Below, piece by piece: positions 44,159 through 56,043 of a DNA stretch of 64,000 nucleotides. The notes beneath the pieces were generated by a model, which was given only the letters and a program-made list of their open reading frames with translations, was not told the origin of the DNA and searched no databases. Position numbers and translations under genes: made by a program. Source of the stretch: UBA4951 sp963616935 (GTDB lineage Bacteria > Bacillota_I > Bacilli_A > RFN20 > CAG-826). How positions within the stretch are numbered: position 1 is the stretch's first letter; each line of letters opens with the position of its first letter. The stretch covers positions 124,001 to 188,000 of the forward strand of contig CAVEMS010000002.1 of assembly GCA_963616935.1 (NCBI GenBank). The letters run 5' to 3'.

Positions 44159-45519
44159 TTTTTCTTGGCTTTCTGACCGAGCATATAAATCGCCCGGGCG
44201 TATATCGCGATGTCTTTGACGAAATCTTCGACGTAGATATATTCGTCTGGTCCGTGCATGTTGCCTGGATGTTTTGGCCATTCGGCGCCGAAAGCGACTG
44301 TGTTCTTGGCTTCTTTGGCATAGGTTCCGCCACCTATGGCGATAGGCTTAGCGAATAGCTCAAGCGTTTCTTTCTTGTACGCTTTCATGAGGGTGGAGAC
44401 CAAATCGCTGTTTTTCTCATATAGAAGCGGCTTCATCTCAGCATCGATCACAGGTAGCGTCTTCGTCATATCGAAGAACTTGCCTAACAGGGCTTTCGAA
44501 TCGGCTTCCTCGCCATAACGGAAATCAATAGAGACAGACAAAGACTTTCCATCATATTTGATGACGCCATAGTTATAGGTCGTGACGCCGAGTTCTTTGG
44601 AGATCTGCTTACCGCCAAATGAAGCTCCGAAAGGATCTTCCATCGCTTTAGCAAGAAGCGAAAGAGTTTCGTTTTTATAGAAATGGCCTAAGGCTTTGAA
44701 GGCTATTGTAGCGGCGTTTTCGCCGAGTTCCGGTGTGCTGCCATGGGCGGTTTTGCCAATGAAACGCACCAACATCACCGAAGGCATCTTCGTGATATCC
44801 GCCTTAATGCCGAGTTCCTTAAGATAGGAGACGAATTTGTCATCCGGTTTTAAGGAGACAAGCAAGGAATCGCAGACGGCATTGGTGACGGTGCCGCCAT
44901 CCATTGCGATAATGGGGTCGAGATTCACTATTTTTCTAGCGTGCGCATGGGTGATGCCCTTCTCGGCGTAGATTAATGGCCAATTGGCATCTGGGGTGAA
45001 GCCGAAAACCGGCTCCTCACCATTCCCTTTTTCGAAATAGTGTTGCAAACAAGAACTGCCTCTTTCCTCATCGCCACCGCTGACAATCTTGACTCTATAC
45101 CCATCGATCAAACCGTTGTCTTTGAGGAGTTTGACGGCGTATAAACTGGCTAGAAGCGGGCCTTTGTCGTCGCAAGCGCCACGCCCATAGACGACTCCGT
45201 CTTTCACTTCGCCCCCCCATTCTTTATGGGTCCAGCTTCCGGATACCGGGACGACATCGCTATGGCCATAGATTCCAATCAACGGACCTTCTTCTCCAAT
45301 GGAAAGCTCCATTGCGTAGCCATCGTCATTACGCGTGGCAAAGCCATAATCCTTTCCGAGCTTTTCGAGATATAGGAGCGCTTCCTGGACTTTTTTCCCG
45401 TATGGAGCGCCTGGCGCGATGCTATTCGCGTCGTATACACTAGGGATTTGAATGAATTTCTGTAAGGCCGAGATCCCTATCTTCTCATAGCCTTTCGCCA
45501 ATTTCTTGAAATTTGCCAT
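44155..45519 (-). CDS. pepV: Dipeptidase PepV (M20 family)
   Basis: Zinc-dependent cytoplasmic dipeptidase that recycles peptides. The metal-binding motifs are GIYGHSDVVPVSG (about 87-99), GRGACDDKGPLL (about 116-127) and SGGDEERGSSC (about 149-159), with GGGTYAKEAKNTVAFG near the C-terminus. Its 454 residues match PepV (470). A purine-rich AAAGGAAA site precedes the ATG, and the stop overlaps the trmB start. Confidence 0.93.
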   Translation of the reverse strand: MANFKKLAKGYEKIGISALQKFIQIPSVYDANSIAPGAPYGKKVQEALLYLEKLGKDYGFATRNDDGYAMELSIGEEGPLIGIYGHSDVVPVSGSWTHKEWGGEVKDGVVYGRGACDDKGPLLASLYAVKLLKDNGLIDGYRVKIVSGGDEERGSSCLQHYFEKGNGEEPVFGFTPDANWPLIYAEKGITHAHARKIVNLDPIIAMDGGTVTNAVCDSLLVSLKPDDKFVSYLKELGIKADITKMPSVMLVRFIGKTAHGSTPELGENAATIAFKALGHFYKNETLSLLAKAMEDPFGASFGGKQISKELGVTTYNYGVIKYDGKSLSVSIDFRYGEEADSKALLGKFFDMTKTLPVIDAEMKPLLYEKNSDLVSTLMKAYKKETLELFAKPIAIGGGTYAKEAKNTVAFGAEWPKHPGNMHGPDEYIYVEDFVKDIAIYARAIYMLGQKAKKK

Positions 45520-45524
45520 AACAA

Positions 45525-46208
45525 TTATTTTTTCCTTTCCACCAAATGGAGCGAGATCTTTCCCAAAAGAGGCGTGAGTAAGGCGGCAAGTACGCTTTCG
45601 CCGATCGCTCCAAGCAATATAACGCCTCCGAATGTGAGCTTTAAGGCGCTGGCCACTATCTCTTTACTAGCAAAGAAAGCGGTCATCTCTCTGAAATCGA
45701 AGATGAATAGTGCGCCAAAGACGAGAAACGTATGGATTAGCGTCAGCGCCATGGCGATGGCCCCGACGACGCACACGTTCCGGCTTATTTTAGGATTATT
45801 CTTTAATAGTTTAAAGAAAAAGCCGCTTAAGAAGCCGAAAAGGACGCGCGGAAGAAGCGAAACCCAAGGGACGACGAAGAAAGCGTTAAAGCCAATCGGA
45901 GAGGAAAGGGCCTGCATCCAACTCGTAAAACCGAAGAAAAAGCCATATAACAAGCCTCTTTTCCAGCCGAACAGATAAGCGCCAAGAAGCACCGGAAGAT
46001 GCATAAGGGTCAAGGATAAACCAGGGACCACGGCGATATAGCCCATCTGCGGCACGAACCCCATTATTAGAATTATGGAAAGGAAAACGGCGTCGTAGGC
46101 TATTTGCCTCACCGTCGTTTGGCTTGGATTCTCTTTCCTAAGCTCGAATAGAAATAAGACAAAGAAAAGCAAGGCGAACGCCCATATCAAAACGGTTTGG
46201 TAATTCAT
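45525..46208 (-). CDS. panT: ECF transporter S component, probably pantothenate (PanT-like)
   Basis: Substrate-binding membrane subunit of a group II ECF vitamin transporter. The 227-residue protein has about six helices; AYDAVFLSIILIMGFVPQMG, the PGLSLTLMHLPVLLGAYLFG helix and FLSGFFFKLL follow the S-component pattern. The shared ATG/stop overlap with coaX (ATGA) suggests the substrate is pantothenate, although S-component specificity cannot be read from sequence. The energising ECF-A/A'/T subunits are not in the window. Confidence 0.75.
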   Translation of the reverse strand: MNYQTVLIWAFALLFFVLFLFELRKENPSQTTVRQIAYDAVFLSIILIMGFVPQMGYIAVVPGLSLTLMHLPVLLGAYLFGWKRGLLYGFFFGFTSWMQALSSPIGFNAFFVVPWVSLLPRVLFGFLSGFFFKLLKNNPKISRNVCVVGAIAMALTLIHTFLVFGALFIFDFREMTAFFASKEIVASALKLTFGGVILLGAIGESVLAALLTPLLGKISLHLVERKK

Positions 46209-46978
46209 TTTCTTTTTCCTTTGTTCCTTTTGTAGATGCCCTCTAATCCATAGAGGAGAAGATTCGGATCGTAAATGAAATCGGGCAATAACGAGGAAAC
46301 GTATGAGGCATTCCCGCCCGTTAAGACCCTTTTGAGCTTTCGTCCCGTCTCACGCTCGAAAGCGGACAAAAATCCCATTATCTCATAGGAAGTCCCGTAG
46401 ATTATTCCGCTATTCATACAATCGAGCGTGTTCTTGCCGATCACCTTTTTCGGCGGCAATAACGTCACTTCCGGCAAAGCGGCCGCCCCATTAACCAGGG
46501 CTTCGATCGAGATACGGAAGCCTGGCGCTATCGCAAGCCCAGAAAAAGAACCGTTCTCATCGATGTATATGTATTTGCTGGCCGTTCCTAAATCGGCGAT
46601 GAAGATGTCCGATCCGTATTTCGCCTTCGCTCCGACGGAATCGGCGACGAGGTCACTACCGACTTCGCTCGGATTATCGACTTTTAGCTCAACCCCGCTA
46701 GAAAGCCTAGGTCCCAAAACAAGCGGCCTCTTTCCGAAAAAGGAAGTCACGATATGGACGAATGGCCTCGTTAAGGAGGCGACTACGCAAGAGATTATCG
46801 TGTCCTCTATTTCCTTCGGGTCAATGCCGACCGTCTTTAACGCCAAAAGGAGGACGCTTCGGTATTCGTCCTCGCTTCTAATGGGTTTGGTCGTGGCTTT
46901 GTAAACGGCCTTTAATTCATTTTCATCGAAAAAGCCGAAATCGATTAGGGTGTTCCCAACGTCAATGGTAAGTAACAT
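46205..46978 (-). CDS. coaX: Type III pantothenate kinase
   Basis: First step of CoA synthesis. It has the ASKHA-type phosphate loop LLTIDVGNTLIDFG, the second loop FIADLGTASKYIYI (typical DxGTA), and SGLAIAPGFRISIEAL corresponding to GGxIxPGxxxxxxxL. NPSEVGSDLVADS replaces the usual GADR, a slight divergence. 257 residues, as in B. subtilis CoaX. It overlaps panT and follows leuS by 80 bp. With the CoaE domain at 12.1 kb it covers both ends of CoA synthesis. Confidence 0.9.
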   Translation of the reverse strand: MLLTIDVGNTLIDFGFFDENELKAVYKATTKPIRSEDEYRSVLLLALKTVGIDPKEIEDTIISCVVASLTRPFVHIVTSFFGKRPLVLGPRLSSGVELKVDNPSEVGSDLVADSVGAKAKYGSDIFIADLGTASKYIYIDENGSFSGLAIAPGFRISIEALVNGAAALPEVTLLPPKKVIGKNTLDCMNSGIIYGTSYEIMGFLSAFERETGRKLKRVLTGGNASYVSSLLPDFIYDPNLLLYGLEGIYKRNKGKRK

Positions 46979-47058
46979 ATGGTCTGTCTCCGCTCCACGC
47001 TTCCCTTAGGAAGTCCTGGGCGAATAGATGATAAACCAATAAAAGGGCTATCGCCACA

Positions 47059-49467
<2,409 letters not shown>

Positions 49468-49480
49468 AATGCTCTCCTTA

Positions 49481-50908
49481 CTACAGAAGTGAGAGGAAGA
49501 GTTTCTCGTATTCGGAGGCGCTCTTCTTCCAGCTATGGTCGATAGCCATGGCGTTACCGACGCATCTATTGAGCGCGGCGTGATTCCTATATAGGTCCTT
49601 TGCTACACCTAGGGCGTAGTCAAGGCCGGAAACATTATAGTCATTGAAACCGATTCCGTCAGTCTTTTCCTTGTCGTTTCCGATATATCCTTTGACCGTA
49701 TCGCGTAACCCGCCGGTATAGCGGACGATCGGCAAGGCGCCATAACGTTGGCTAATCATCTGCGAGAGACCGCAAGGTTCAAAGAGGCTAGGCATCAGGA
49801 AATAATCGACGCCGGCATAAATCTTATGCGCTAAAGAGTCGTTATATCCGATATAAATCCCCATCTTGTCGGGGAAACGGCCGCGAAGGTACTCGCACCT
49901 TCTCTCCAAATCGTATTCGCCAGATCCTAGCACCACGAGATTGACCTTCTCATTCAATAGTTTTTCGAAGCTCTCAAGAATGAGGTCGATTCCCTTTTGC
50001 CAGGACAAGCGGCTCACGATTCCAAACACCGGCCCTCCTTGGTCGGTAAGATGGAAGTCATTTAAGAGATCATGACGGTTCTCGGCATGCTTTTCGTTTC
50101 TATTTGTCGCATCGTAATTCATGGCGATATGGCGGTCGCTTGCCGGATTCCACTCCTCATAATCGATGCCGTTAAGTATCCCGACGAAATCGTCTCTCCT
50201 AAGCTCAAGCACTCCATTGAGGTCATGTCCGCCGACGTTATTGAGTAACTCATCGCGATGGGTCATCGAGACGGTGGTGATTTTATCGGCATAGACGATT
50301 CCGCTTTTGAGGGTGCTTACCATCCCGTTGAAACGGACCTTGCCAGAAGCGAAAAGGTAATCGTTGAGGTTATAGAAATCGCCCAAGTAATAACGATCCA
50401 AAAATCCTTTGAACGCAGGATTATGTATCGTCAAAACGAACTTCATCTTCCGATAGAAGGGATCGTATGCCGAAGTCTCTTTCACGAGGCAAGGAAGCAT
50501 CGCCGCTTGCCAATCGTGGACATGAACGATATCGGCTTGAAAGGAGACGAAGCGAAGAAGAGCTTTGGCCGCAAGGCTAAAGAAAGCGAACCTTTCGCCA
50601 TCGTCATCGTATCCGTATAAAGCGTCACGCCCGAAATAATAGTCATTGCCGATGAGGTAATAGGTGATTCCTTTCTCGACTAACGAATAGATCCTCGCCT
50701 CTTGGACGCGCCAAGAGAGATTGACGTTAAAGGAGCCGATTTCCTTCGGCTTCCTATCGCCCAAACGAAGATTTTTGTAATATGGGAGACCAAAGATGAC
50801 TTTATGCCCGCTTTTGACGAGCTCGCTAGACAAAGAGAAAGCGACGTCCGCCAAGCCTCCGGTTTTGCAAAAGGGGTTGGATTCGCTGGCGAAAACGGCG
50901 ATTTTCAT
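49481..50908 (-). CDS. glgA: Glycogen synthase (GT5)
   Basis: Adds glucose from ADP-glucose to glycogen. The N-terminus has the ADP-glucose loop SNPFCKTGGLADVAFSLSSE, then VHVHDWQAAMLPCLVKE, and the C-terminal domain has FEPCGLSQMISQRYG with the catalytic Glu region and PIVRYTGGLRDTVKGY. 475 residues, standard. It overlaps glgD by 4 bp (ATGA), completing glgC-glgD-glgA. Confidence 0.96.
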   Translation of the reverse strand: MKIAVFASESNPFCKTGGLADVAFSLSSELVKSGHKVIFGLPYYKNLRLGDRKPKEIGSFNVNLSWRVQEARIYSLVEKGITYYLIGNDYYFGRDALYGYDDDGERFAFFSLAAKALLRFVSFQADIVHVHDWQAAMLPCLVKETSAYDPFYRKMKFVLTIHNPAFKGFLDRYYLGDFYNLNDYLFASGKVRFNGMVSTLKSGIVYADKITTVSMTHRDELLNNVGGHDLNGVLELRRDDFVGILNGIDYEEWNPASDRHIAMNYDATNRNEKHAENRHDLLNDFHLTDQGGPVFGIVSRLSWQKGIDLILESFEKLLNEKVNLVVLGSGEYDLERRCEYLRGRFPDKMGIYIGYNDSLAHKIYAGVDYFLMPSLFEPCGLSQMISQRYGALPIVRYTGGLRDTVKGYIGNDKEKTDGIGFNDYNVSGLDYALGVAKDLYRNHAALNRCVGNAMAIDHSWKKSASEYEKLFLSLL

Positions 50909-52023
50909 ATGACGCCCCCTTGCTTGATGTAGATCATCTTCTTGGGATCGCCCTCGATTGTGTGCTTTGAGGTTATCGAAGCGTACTTATCGACGATGAG
51001 ATCGGACACATGGGCGTCCTCCCCTATCGTGACGTTGGATAAGACGATGGAGCGCTTGATGACGCTTCCCTCCCCTATCTTCACGTTTCGGCAGATGATC
51101 GAATCCTCGACTTTGCCGTTTACGACGCAGCCGTTGGAGACGAAGGAATTGCGGACCTCAGCGCTTGGGCCATATAAGGCGGGCGGCGTGTCGTGCGTCA
51201 AGGTGTAGATCGGCCAATTCTCGCGGAATAGTTCTTTCGAAACGTTGGAATCAAGCAATTCGAAGGAATATTCGACGTAATGCTCCAAGGAATCGATCGA
51301 GCGGACGAAGCCGTTAAATGGGACGGCACGAACTTTATATAGTTTCTCCTTGATGAAGGAGATGATCATCTCGCGGATGCCAAAGGAGGCATCGAAACGA
51401 GGCGATCTCGCAATCATCTCCGCCAAAGCGGCCCTATCGATTATCCAGGCTTCGAGAGAGACGTTGGCTTTCTTTTTCTTGCCATCGTTTCGGGAGACGT
51501 TTTTGACGTAGCCATCTTTCGTCGTCTCGATGATCGAGCCGCCTAGGAAGGTCTTATCGGCATCATCGATGCTCTTATATAGGCCGGTTATAGCCTCTTT
51601 CCTTGCCAAATGCTCCTCGATTATCGGTGCGAAATCGACGGTCATAAGGATATGCGGAGCCGCAATCACTATTGTTTTCGCGTTGCTGTCATAAAGAATC
51701 CAATCATTCTCTTTGATGTTATTGATGTCGGTGTTATAGGCTTCGTTAAGCACGCCGCGCTCGTTATAGAAGACGATCGTGCGGCCGAGTTTGGTGTTGC
51801 TCACCCAACTCGACATGTTCCCCATGTGCTTAAGCAAGGAACGCTGATGGTTCTTGCACAGAATGCCGAGAGTCTCGATTCCGCTATTGGCGAAATTGCT
51901 CATGGCGAAATCCATGAACGCGTATCTCCCTAGGAAACTCGTGGAAGCGAGAGGACGGCTGGAAGTGAGCTCGCCAAGCTCCGGAGAATTGTGGCAATCC
52001 AATAAGGCGATGACGTCTTTCAT
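50905..52023 (-). CDS. glgD: Glucose-1-phosphate adenylyltransferase subunit GlgD
   Basis: Non-catalytic or regulatory partner of GlgC found in Firmicutes. The nucleotidyltransferase fold is kept (FLGRYAFMDFAMSNFANSGIETLGIL), but the GGxGTRL pyrophosphorylase loop and the catalytic Lys region are absent from the N-terminus (IALLDCHNSPELGELT), as in other GlgD. The C-terminal half (about 265-372) is a left-handed beta helix with repeated (I/V)xxS/C hexapeptides. 372 residues. Overlaps both glgC and glgA by 4 bp. Confidence 0.93.
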   Translation of the reverse strand: MKDVIALLDCHNSPELGELTSSRPLASTSFLGRYAFMDFAMSNFANSGIETLGILCKNHQRSLLKHMGNMSSWVSNTKLGRTIVFYNERGVLNEAYNTDINNIKENDWILYDSNAKTIVIAAPHILMTVDFAPIIEEHLARKEAITGLYKSIDDADKTFLGGSIIETTKDGYVKNVSRNDGKKKKANVSLEAWIIDRAALAEMIARSPRFDASFGIREMIISFIKEKLYKVRAVPFNGFVRSIDSLEHYVEYSFELLDSNVSKELFRENWPIYTLTHDTPPALYGPSAEVRNSFVSNGCVVNGKVEDSIICRNVKIGEGSVIKRSIVLSNVTIGEDAHVSDLIVDKYASITSKHTIEGDPKKMIYIKQGGVI

Positions 52024-53162
52024 TTCGATAACCCCGCTTTCTTGTTGCTTACCAAGGCGATTTCCTCATCCTCAGTAGGTTTAACGACTTCGTTTTCCTC
52101 GACCAAAGTGTCCGATGCCACTATCGCATCGTAGACCTTGGCGCCTTTTAAGATCTTAGCGCCCGACATGATGACGGAGTTATGGACGATGGCTCCTTCC
52201 TCGATAAGCGTTTCGCCGCTTACGACGGAGTGGACGACCTCACCATAGATCTGCGCCCCTTGGTTGATCAGCGAATCCTTGATTTTGGCATTCGGACCGA
52301 TGTATTGAGGAGCGCTATGCTTATCTTCCGAGAGGATCTTATTCTCGCCTTGGACGCTATAGAGATTCGTCTCGCCACCGGAGAGCAACAAATCCATATT
52401 GGCCTTATGGAGCGAAGAGACCGTTCCGACGTCGCGCCAATACCCATCGTACTTATGGATGACGAGCTTCTTGCCATCGGCTAACATCGTCGGGATGATG
52501 TTCTTGCCGAAATCGTGGTCGGTATCCGTTTTCGCGTGATCGCTTAGAAGATAATCGCGAAGGACCGAATAAGTGAAGATATAAATGCCCATCGAGGCCA
52601 AGTTGGAAAGAGGATTCTTCGGTTTCTCCTGGAAAGAGACGATCTCATCTTTCTCGTTGGCGATTATGAGCCCGAATCTCGATGCCTCATTCCAATCGAC
52701 GGGATAAGCGCTGATCGTGCAATCCGCATGCGATTCGATGTGCTTTTTGAGCATTTCGTTATAGGTGCAGCTATAGATATGGTCGCCGGAAAGTATCAGG
52801 ACATAATCCGGGTTCTGCGCGGCGAGCCAATCGAGATTCTCATAGATCGCATCGGCTGTGCCGGCGTACCAATTGCTCCCTTCCTCGGTTTGCTTCGGAG
52901 AAAGGATACTCGCCATCGAGCGGATGCCGTTTAGCCCCCATTTCTCGCCATTTCCGACGTAGGTATTAAGATCACTCGACTCATATTGCGTCAAGACGCT
53001 CACGGTGCGGATTCCGCTATTGGCGCAATTACTTAACGGGAAGTCGATTATTCGATACTTTCCGCCATATTCGACGGCAGGTTTGGCCGCTTTCTTCGTT
53101 AAAGCCTTCAGGCGCGTGCCCTTCCCTCCAGCTAAGATCATAGCTACTAATTTAGCGCTCAT
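52020..53162 (-). CDS. glgC: Glucose-1-phosphate adenylyltransferase
   Basis: Makes ADP-glucose for glycogen. AMILAGGKGTRLKALTKKAAKP is the nucleotide loop with the activator-site Lys, PLSNCANSGIRTVSVLTQYES follows, and the Asp in LILSGDHIYSCTYNEML marks the active site; a beta-helix forms the C-terminus (about 285-380). The start at 53162 has AGGAGG 6 nt upstream and gives 380 residues; a longer frame adds 24 unlike residues. First of the glycogen genes; no clear promoter -35 was found above it. Confidence 0.95.
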   Translation of the reverse strand: MSAKLVAMILAGGKGTRLKALTKKAAKPAVEYGGKYRIIDFPLSNCANSGIRTVSVLTQYESSDLNTYVGNGEKWGLNGIRSMASILSPKQTEEGSNWYAGTADAIYENLDWLAAQNPDYVLILSGDHIYSCTYNEMLKKHIESHADCTISAYPVDWNEASRFGLIIANEKDEIVSFQEKPKNPLSNLASMGIYIFTYSVLRDYLLSDHAKTDTDHDFGKNIIPTMLADGKKLVIHKYDGYWRDVGTVSSLHKANMDLLLSGGETNLYSVQGENKILSEDKHSAPQYIGPNAKIKDSLINQGAQIYGEVVHSVVSGETLIEEGAIVHNSVIMSGAKILKGAKVYDAIVASDTLVEENEVVKPTEDEEIALVSNKKAGLSK

Positions 53163-53244
53163 CGGTGCTCCTCCTAGGGCATATGATTCAATTCGCATAG
53201 ATGATACCACATTCTTTCGCGTATAAGCGCGCAAAATAATTGAT

Positions 53245-53273
53245 TTGCAAGCTTAATTGAGAGGTGATATATT
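53245..53273 (+). promoter_or_regulatory. rpmB promoter
   Basis: TTGCAA (53245-53250), 17 bp, TATATT (53268-53273), about 30 nt before the rpmB ATG. Confidence 0.7.
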
Positions 53274-53304
53274 CTTAACCGCTGATTGCAAGAGGTGAAA
53301 GATT

Positions 53305-53523
53305 ATGTCTAGAGTATGCCCCATTTCCGGAAAAGGACCATTGACTGGCAACAACCGTAGCCACAGTGTTCGCGCTACCCGTCGTCGTTGGAATGTGAAT
53401 CTTCAAAAATTCAAACTCAACATCAACGGAAAGATGGTCGAGGTCCGTATGTCCGCCAGAGCCTATCGTTCTTTGAATAAGAGCGTCAAAGCCAAGAAGG
53501 CCGACAAAGCCGAAGCGGAATAA
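53305..53523 (+). CDS. rpmB: 50S ribosomal protein L28
   Basis: The 72-residue basic protein has CPISGKGPLTGNNRSHSV, typical for L28 (PxTGNNxSHSx), then RRRWNVNLQKFKLNING and a Lys/Ala-rich tail SVKAKKADKAEAE. The zinc-binding Cys pair of some L28 forms is absent (one Cys). AGAGGTG lies before the ATG. It is alone, as in Bacillus, between a promoter and a strong terminator. Confidence 0.96.
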   Translation: MSRVCPISGKGPLTGNNRSHSVRATRRRWNVNLQKFKLNINGKMVEVRMSARAYRSLNKSVKAKKADKAEAE

Positions 53524-53540
53524 GTCTTTTAATCACGAAA

Positions 53541-53567
53541 AAAGAGAGCCGAGCGGCTCTTTTTTTC
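53541..53567 (+). terminator. rpmB terminator
   Basis: AGAGCC (53545-53550) pairs with GGCTCT (53555-53560) around GAGC, followed by eight T. Confidence 0.92.
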
Positions 53568-53982
53568 ATACTTTCGGCCCTGCCGAAGACCAATTCCAAA
53601 TCTTATAAACATCTCTTCCCAAAATAACTTTGCCTTATTTTCGCGCCGACCTCTCTGTTTTTTCTACAAACCGAGATGTGACCGAGCAATAGCATCACAG
53701 ACCAAATTGTTTGACGCAACAAACCAGAATTTGAAAAATCAACGTCATTGCTCAGACACCATTTTTATCCGAAACTTTGAGTTGTGGGTTTCTCTTGAGC
53801 GCTTTTTTCGCGACTGTGACGCATCATTATGCTGAAATCAAAATTGTCACTTGAAAAAAGTGGCAGATAAGCCAAAAAAATTAAGTGTATACCTTTATTT
53901 ATACTTATATGTGCAAATGATGGCTGTATAATGGACTTGAAAAAAATGGCATATGTGTCAAAAATATTAAGTGAGGCACGAT
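53568..53982 (+). promoter_or_regulatory. AT-rich control region with two 39-bp direct repeats around the ATPase promoter
   Basis: No gene is seen in this 415-bp gap. It holds two imperfect direct repeats, 53849-53887 and 53935-53973, identical at 33 of 39 bases and 86 bp apart; both begin ACTTGAAAAAA and end ATTAAGTG. TATAAT (53927-53932) lies between them, so transcription would start inside the second copy, whose end overlaps the ribosome site. The first copy overlaps a hairpin TGTCACTT/AAGTGGCA. An operator role is inferred. Confidence 0.6.
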
Positions 53983-55275
53983 ATGGAGATAAAGCGAGAC
54001 AAATACCTGAAAATGCTGCAAGCCAGAAAACATAACGGTTTTGTGAAGGTCATAACCGGAATCAGGCGGTGTGGCAAATCCTATCTCATGAACGAGATTT
54101 TTTACAACAGTCTGAAAGAAAACGGCGTGGACGAGAGCCATATCATTAAGTTCGCCTTCGATTCGGCGGATGATTTGTTGCTTATAGGCGAAGAGCTACA
54201 AGAACTCGCAGCAAGGAAAAAGAAGGTTGATCCCAAAAAATTCATGAATTATGTTTCATCAAAGATCACCGATGGCAACATATATTACCTTTTGCTCGAC
54301 GAAGTCCAGAACCTCGATTGTTTTGAGACGGTATTGAACGGGTATTTGCGTAAGAAAAACATAGACGTTTACGTGACCGGCAGCAATTCGAAATTCCTAT
54401 CGACCGACGTGTTGACTGAATTCGCAGGCCGCGGCGACGAAATTCATGTTTTGCCACTATCCTTTTCGGAATTTTACGCCAGCTACGCCGAAGGACCGGA
54501 TTATGCCTTCGATGACTATATGATCTATGGCGGATTGCCGACCATTGCCGTAATGGCGACCTCCGAGCAAAAGATGAGTTATCTAAAAACTCAGGTTCAA
54601 AACGTCTATATTAAGGACATCGTAGAACGCCATGGCCTTAATTCCGACGAAAACATAAGCGAGCTTTTGGATGTTATCGCGTCTGGAGTTTCCTCATTGA
54701 CCAATCCTATGAAATTGTCCAACACTTTCAAAAGCGTAAAAAAATCGTCGCTTAGCTCCGCCACTATCGACAATTACATAAACTATATGCAGGACGCCTT
54801 CATATTGTCTAAGGCCAAAAGATACGATATCAAAGGGAAGAAGTATATTAATACGCCCTATAAATTGTATTTCGAGGATCTGGGCCTACGAAATGCAAGG
54901 CTTGACTTCAGGCAAATAGAAGAAACTCATTTGATGGAAAACATCATATATAACGAGTTGCGTTATCGCGGATACAACGTCGACGTCGGAGTCGTGGATA
55001 CTAGAGAAAGCGTCGATGGAACGATAGAAAGGCGCCAACTCGAAATTGATTTCGTGGCGAATCAAGGAAATAAACGTTATTACATCCAATCGGCCTACGA
55101 TATCCCTAGTGAGGAGAAAATGAATCAGGAGACCAAATCTTTAGACAAAGCGAACGATTCGTTCAAAAAGATTATCGTCGTCGGCAAAAGCATGAAGCCG
55201 CGCATAACCGAAAAGGGATACTCCATAATAGGGATAAAAGAATTTTTATTGGATCCAAACAGCTTGGAGCGATAA
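53983..55275 (+). CDS. AAA ATPase with DUF4143 domain
   Basis: A P-loop ATPase of the AAA_14/DUF4143 type (430 residues): EIKRDKYLKMLQARKHNGFV, then Walker A GIRRCGKSYLMNEI (about 31-40), Walker B YLLLDEVQNLD (about 97-107), the sensor TGSNSKFLS, and the C-terminal DUF4143 (about 220-400). Its role is unknown; such genes are frequent accessory genes in gut anaerobes. The ATG at 53983 is preferred to a GTG at 53971 because GTGAGG lies 7 nt upstream and the family starts MEIKRD. The flanking AT-rich DNA suggests acquisition. Confidence 0.85.
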   Translation: MEIKRDKYLKMLQARKHNGFVKVITGIRRCGKSYLMNEIFYNSLKENGVDESHIIKFAFDSADDLLLIGEELQELAARKKKVDPKKFMNYVSSKITDGNIYYLLLDEVQNLDCFETVLNGYLRKKNIDVYVTGSNSKFLSTDVLTEFAGRGDEIHVLPLSFSEFYASYAEGPDYAFDDYMIYGGLPTIAVMATSEQKMSYLKTQVQNVYIKDIVERHGLNSDENISELLDVIASGVSSLTNPMKLSNTFKSVKKSSLSSATIDNYINYMQDAFILSKAKRYDIKGKKYINTPYKLYFEDLGLRNARLDFRQIEETHLMENIIYNELRYRGYNVDVGVVDTRESVDGTIERRQLEIDFVANQGNKRYYIQSAYDIPSEEKMNQETKSLDKANDSFKKIIVVGKSMKPRITEKGYSIIGIKEFLLDPNSLER

Positions 55276-55356
55276 AAGGAACAGACTTTCGCAGGATATC
55301 CTTTAGTGACCTCAAAAAAGAGAACGTCCCTTATTTGAAGCGTCACTATCAATCGC

Positions 55357-56043
55357 TCATTTTAGACATATCAAGAGATAAGAAGCCGTGGAGAAAAGGA
55401 ACGATAGAGACATCGCCCCATATAGAAGCCATTCGCTAAAGGCCAAAACGAATATCTTCGGCCTCTTATAATGAACACTACCATCTTTGTTTGTCGTCGC
55501 CTCAAGCCTATACCAATCGCGTAATTTCGGATTTAATGGCAAAAAGACCAGGAAAGCCGACAAAACAAAGAGAGCAATCGAGAAAGCGACGGTCCACTCT
55601 TCCGATATCGAAAACGAACGAAGATTCAAAAAAGTCATCCCTTCCGTCATGATGGCGACGGCCATAAGGAAAGAAAGGGCCACGAAAAGCATGAAGTGCC
55701 CCTTCTCTTTCGACGGACCCACCAAGATAAGCAAGAAATCGAGGATCGTCGATATGGCGAAAGAGGATATGCAAAAACCGATGTATGACCGTAAAGAATC
55801 GCCCATAAGTTCGATCGTTAGAAGAATCAAAATCGATGGCACCGCCATCAAAGCGTGCGCCACGACGAAAAAGCACGTCGAAACGATCTCTGAAGGCGTC
55901 CTTGTCCCAAGATATTCGGAAGGAAAATAGCGAAGAAGGGAAGCATCGTCCGCCTCGGCTTTCATCTTCCTTCTCGCTAAAAGCAATGATGAAAGGAGAA
56001 GAAACGCGTGAATCGCTATCGCGGAAACGGCGGCCGCTAGCAT
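55357..56043 (-). CDS. Multi-helix membrane protein of unknown function
   Basis: 228 residues with about six hydrophobic helices (near 3-22, 55-77, 87-108, 116-136, 147-168 and 199-225) and a conserved-looking cytoplasmic LEATTNKDGSVHYKRPKIF loop before the last helix. No family or motif recognised. It overlaps the 3' end of rpe by 7 bp, so it is co-translated with that operon and may be its last gene, but no function follows from this. Confidence 0.6.
   Translation of the reverse strand: MLAAAVSAIAIHAFLLLSSLLLARRKMKAEADDASLLRYFPSEYLGTRTPSEIVSTCFFVVAHALMAVPSILILLTIELMGDSLRSYIGFCISSFAISTILDFLLILVGPSKEKGHFMLFVALSFLMAVAIMTEGMTFLNLRSFSISEEWTVAFSIALFVLSAFLVFLPLNPKLRDWYRLEATTNKDGSVHYKRPKIFVLAFSEWLLYGAMSLSFLFSTASYLLICLK

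Noticed and set aside
53849..53973. Direct repeats as a CRISPR array
   Set aside because: Only two copies, no equal spacers, and no cas genes in the window.
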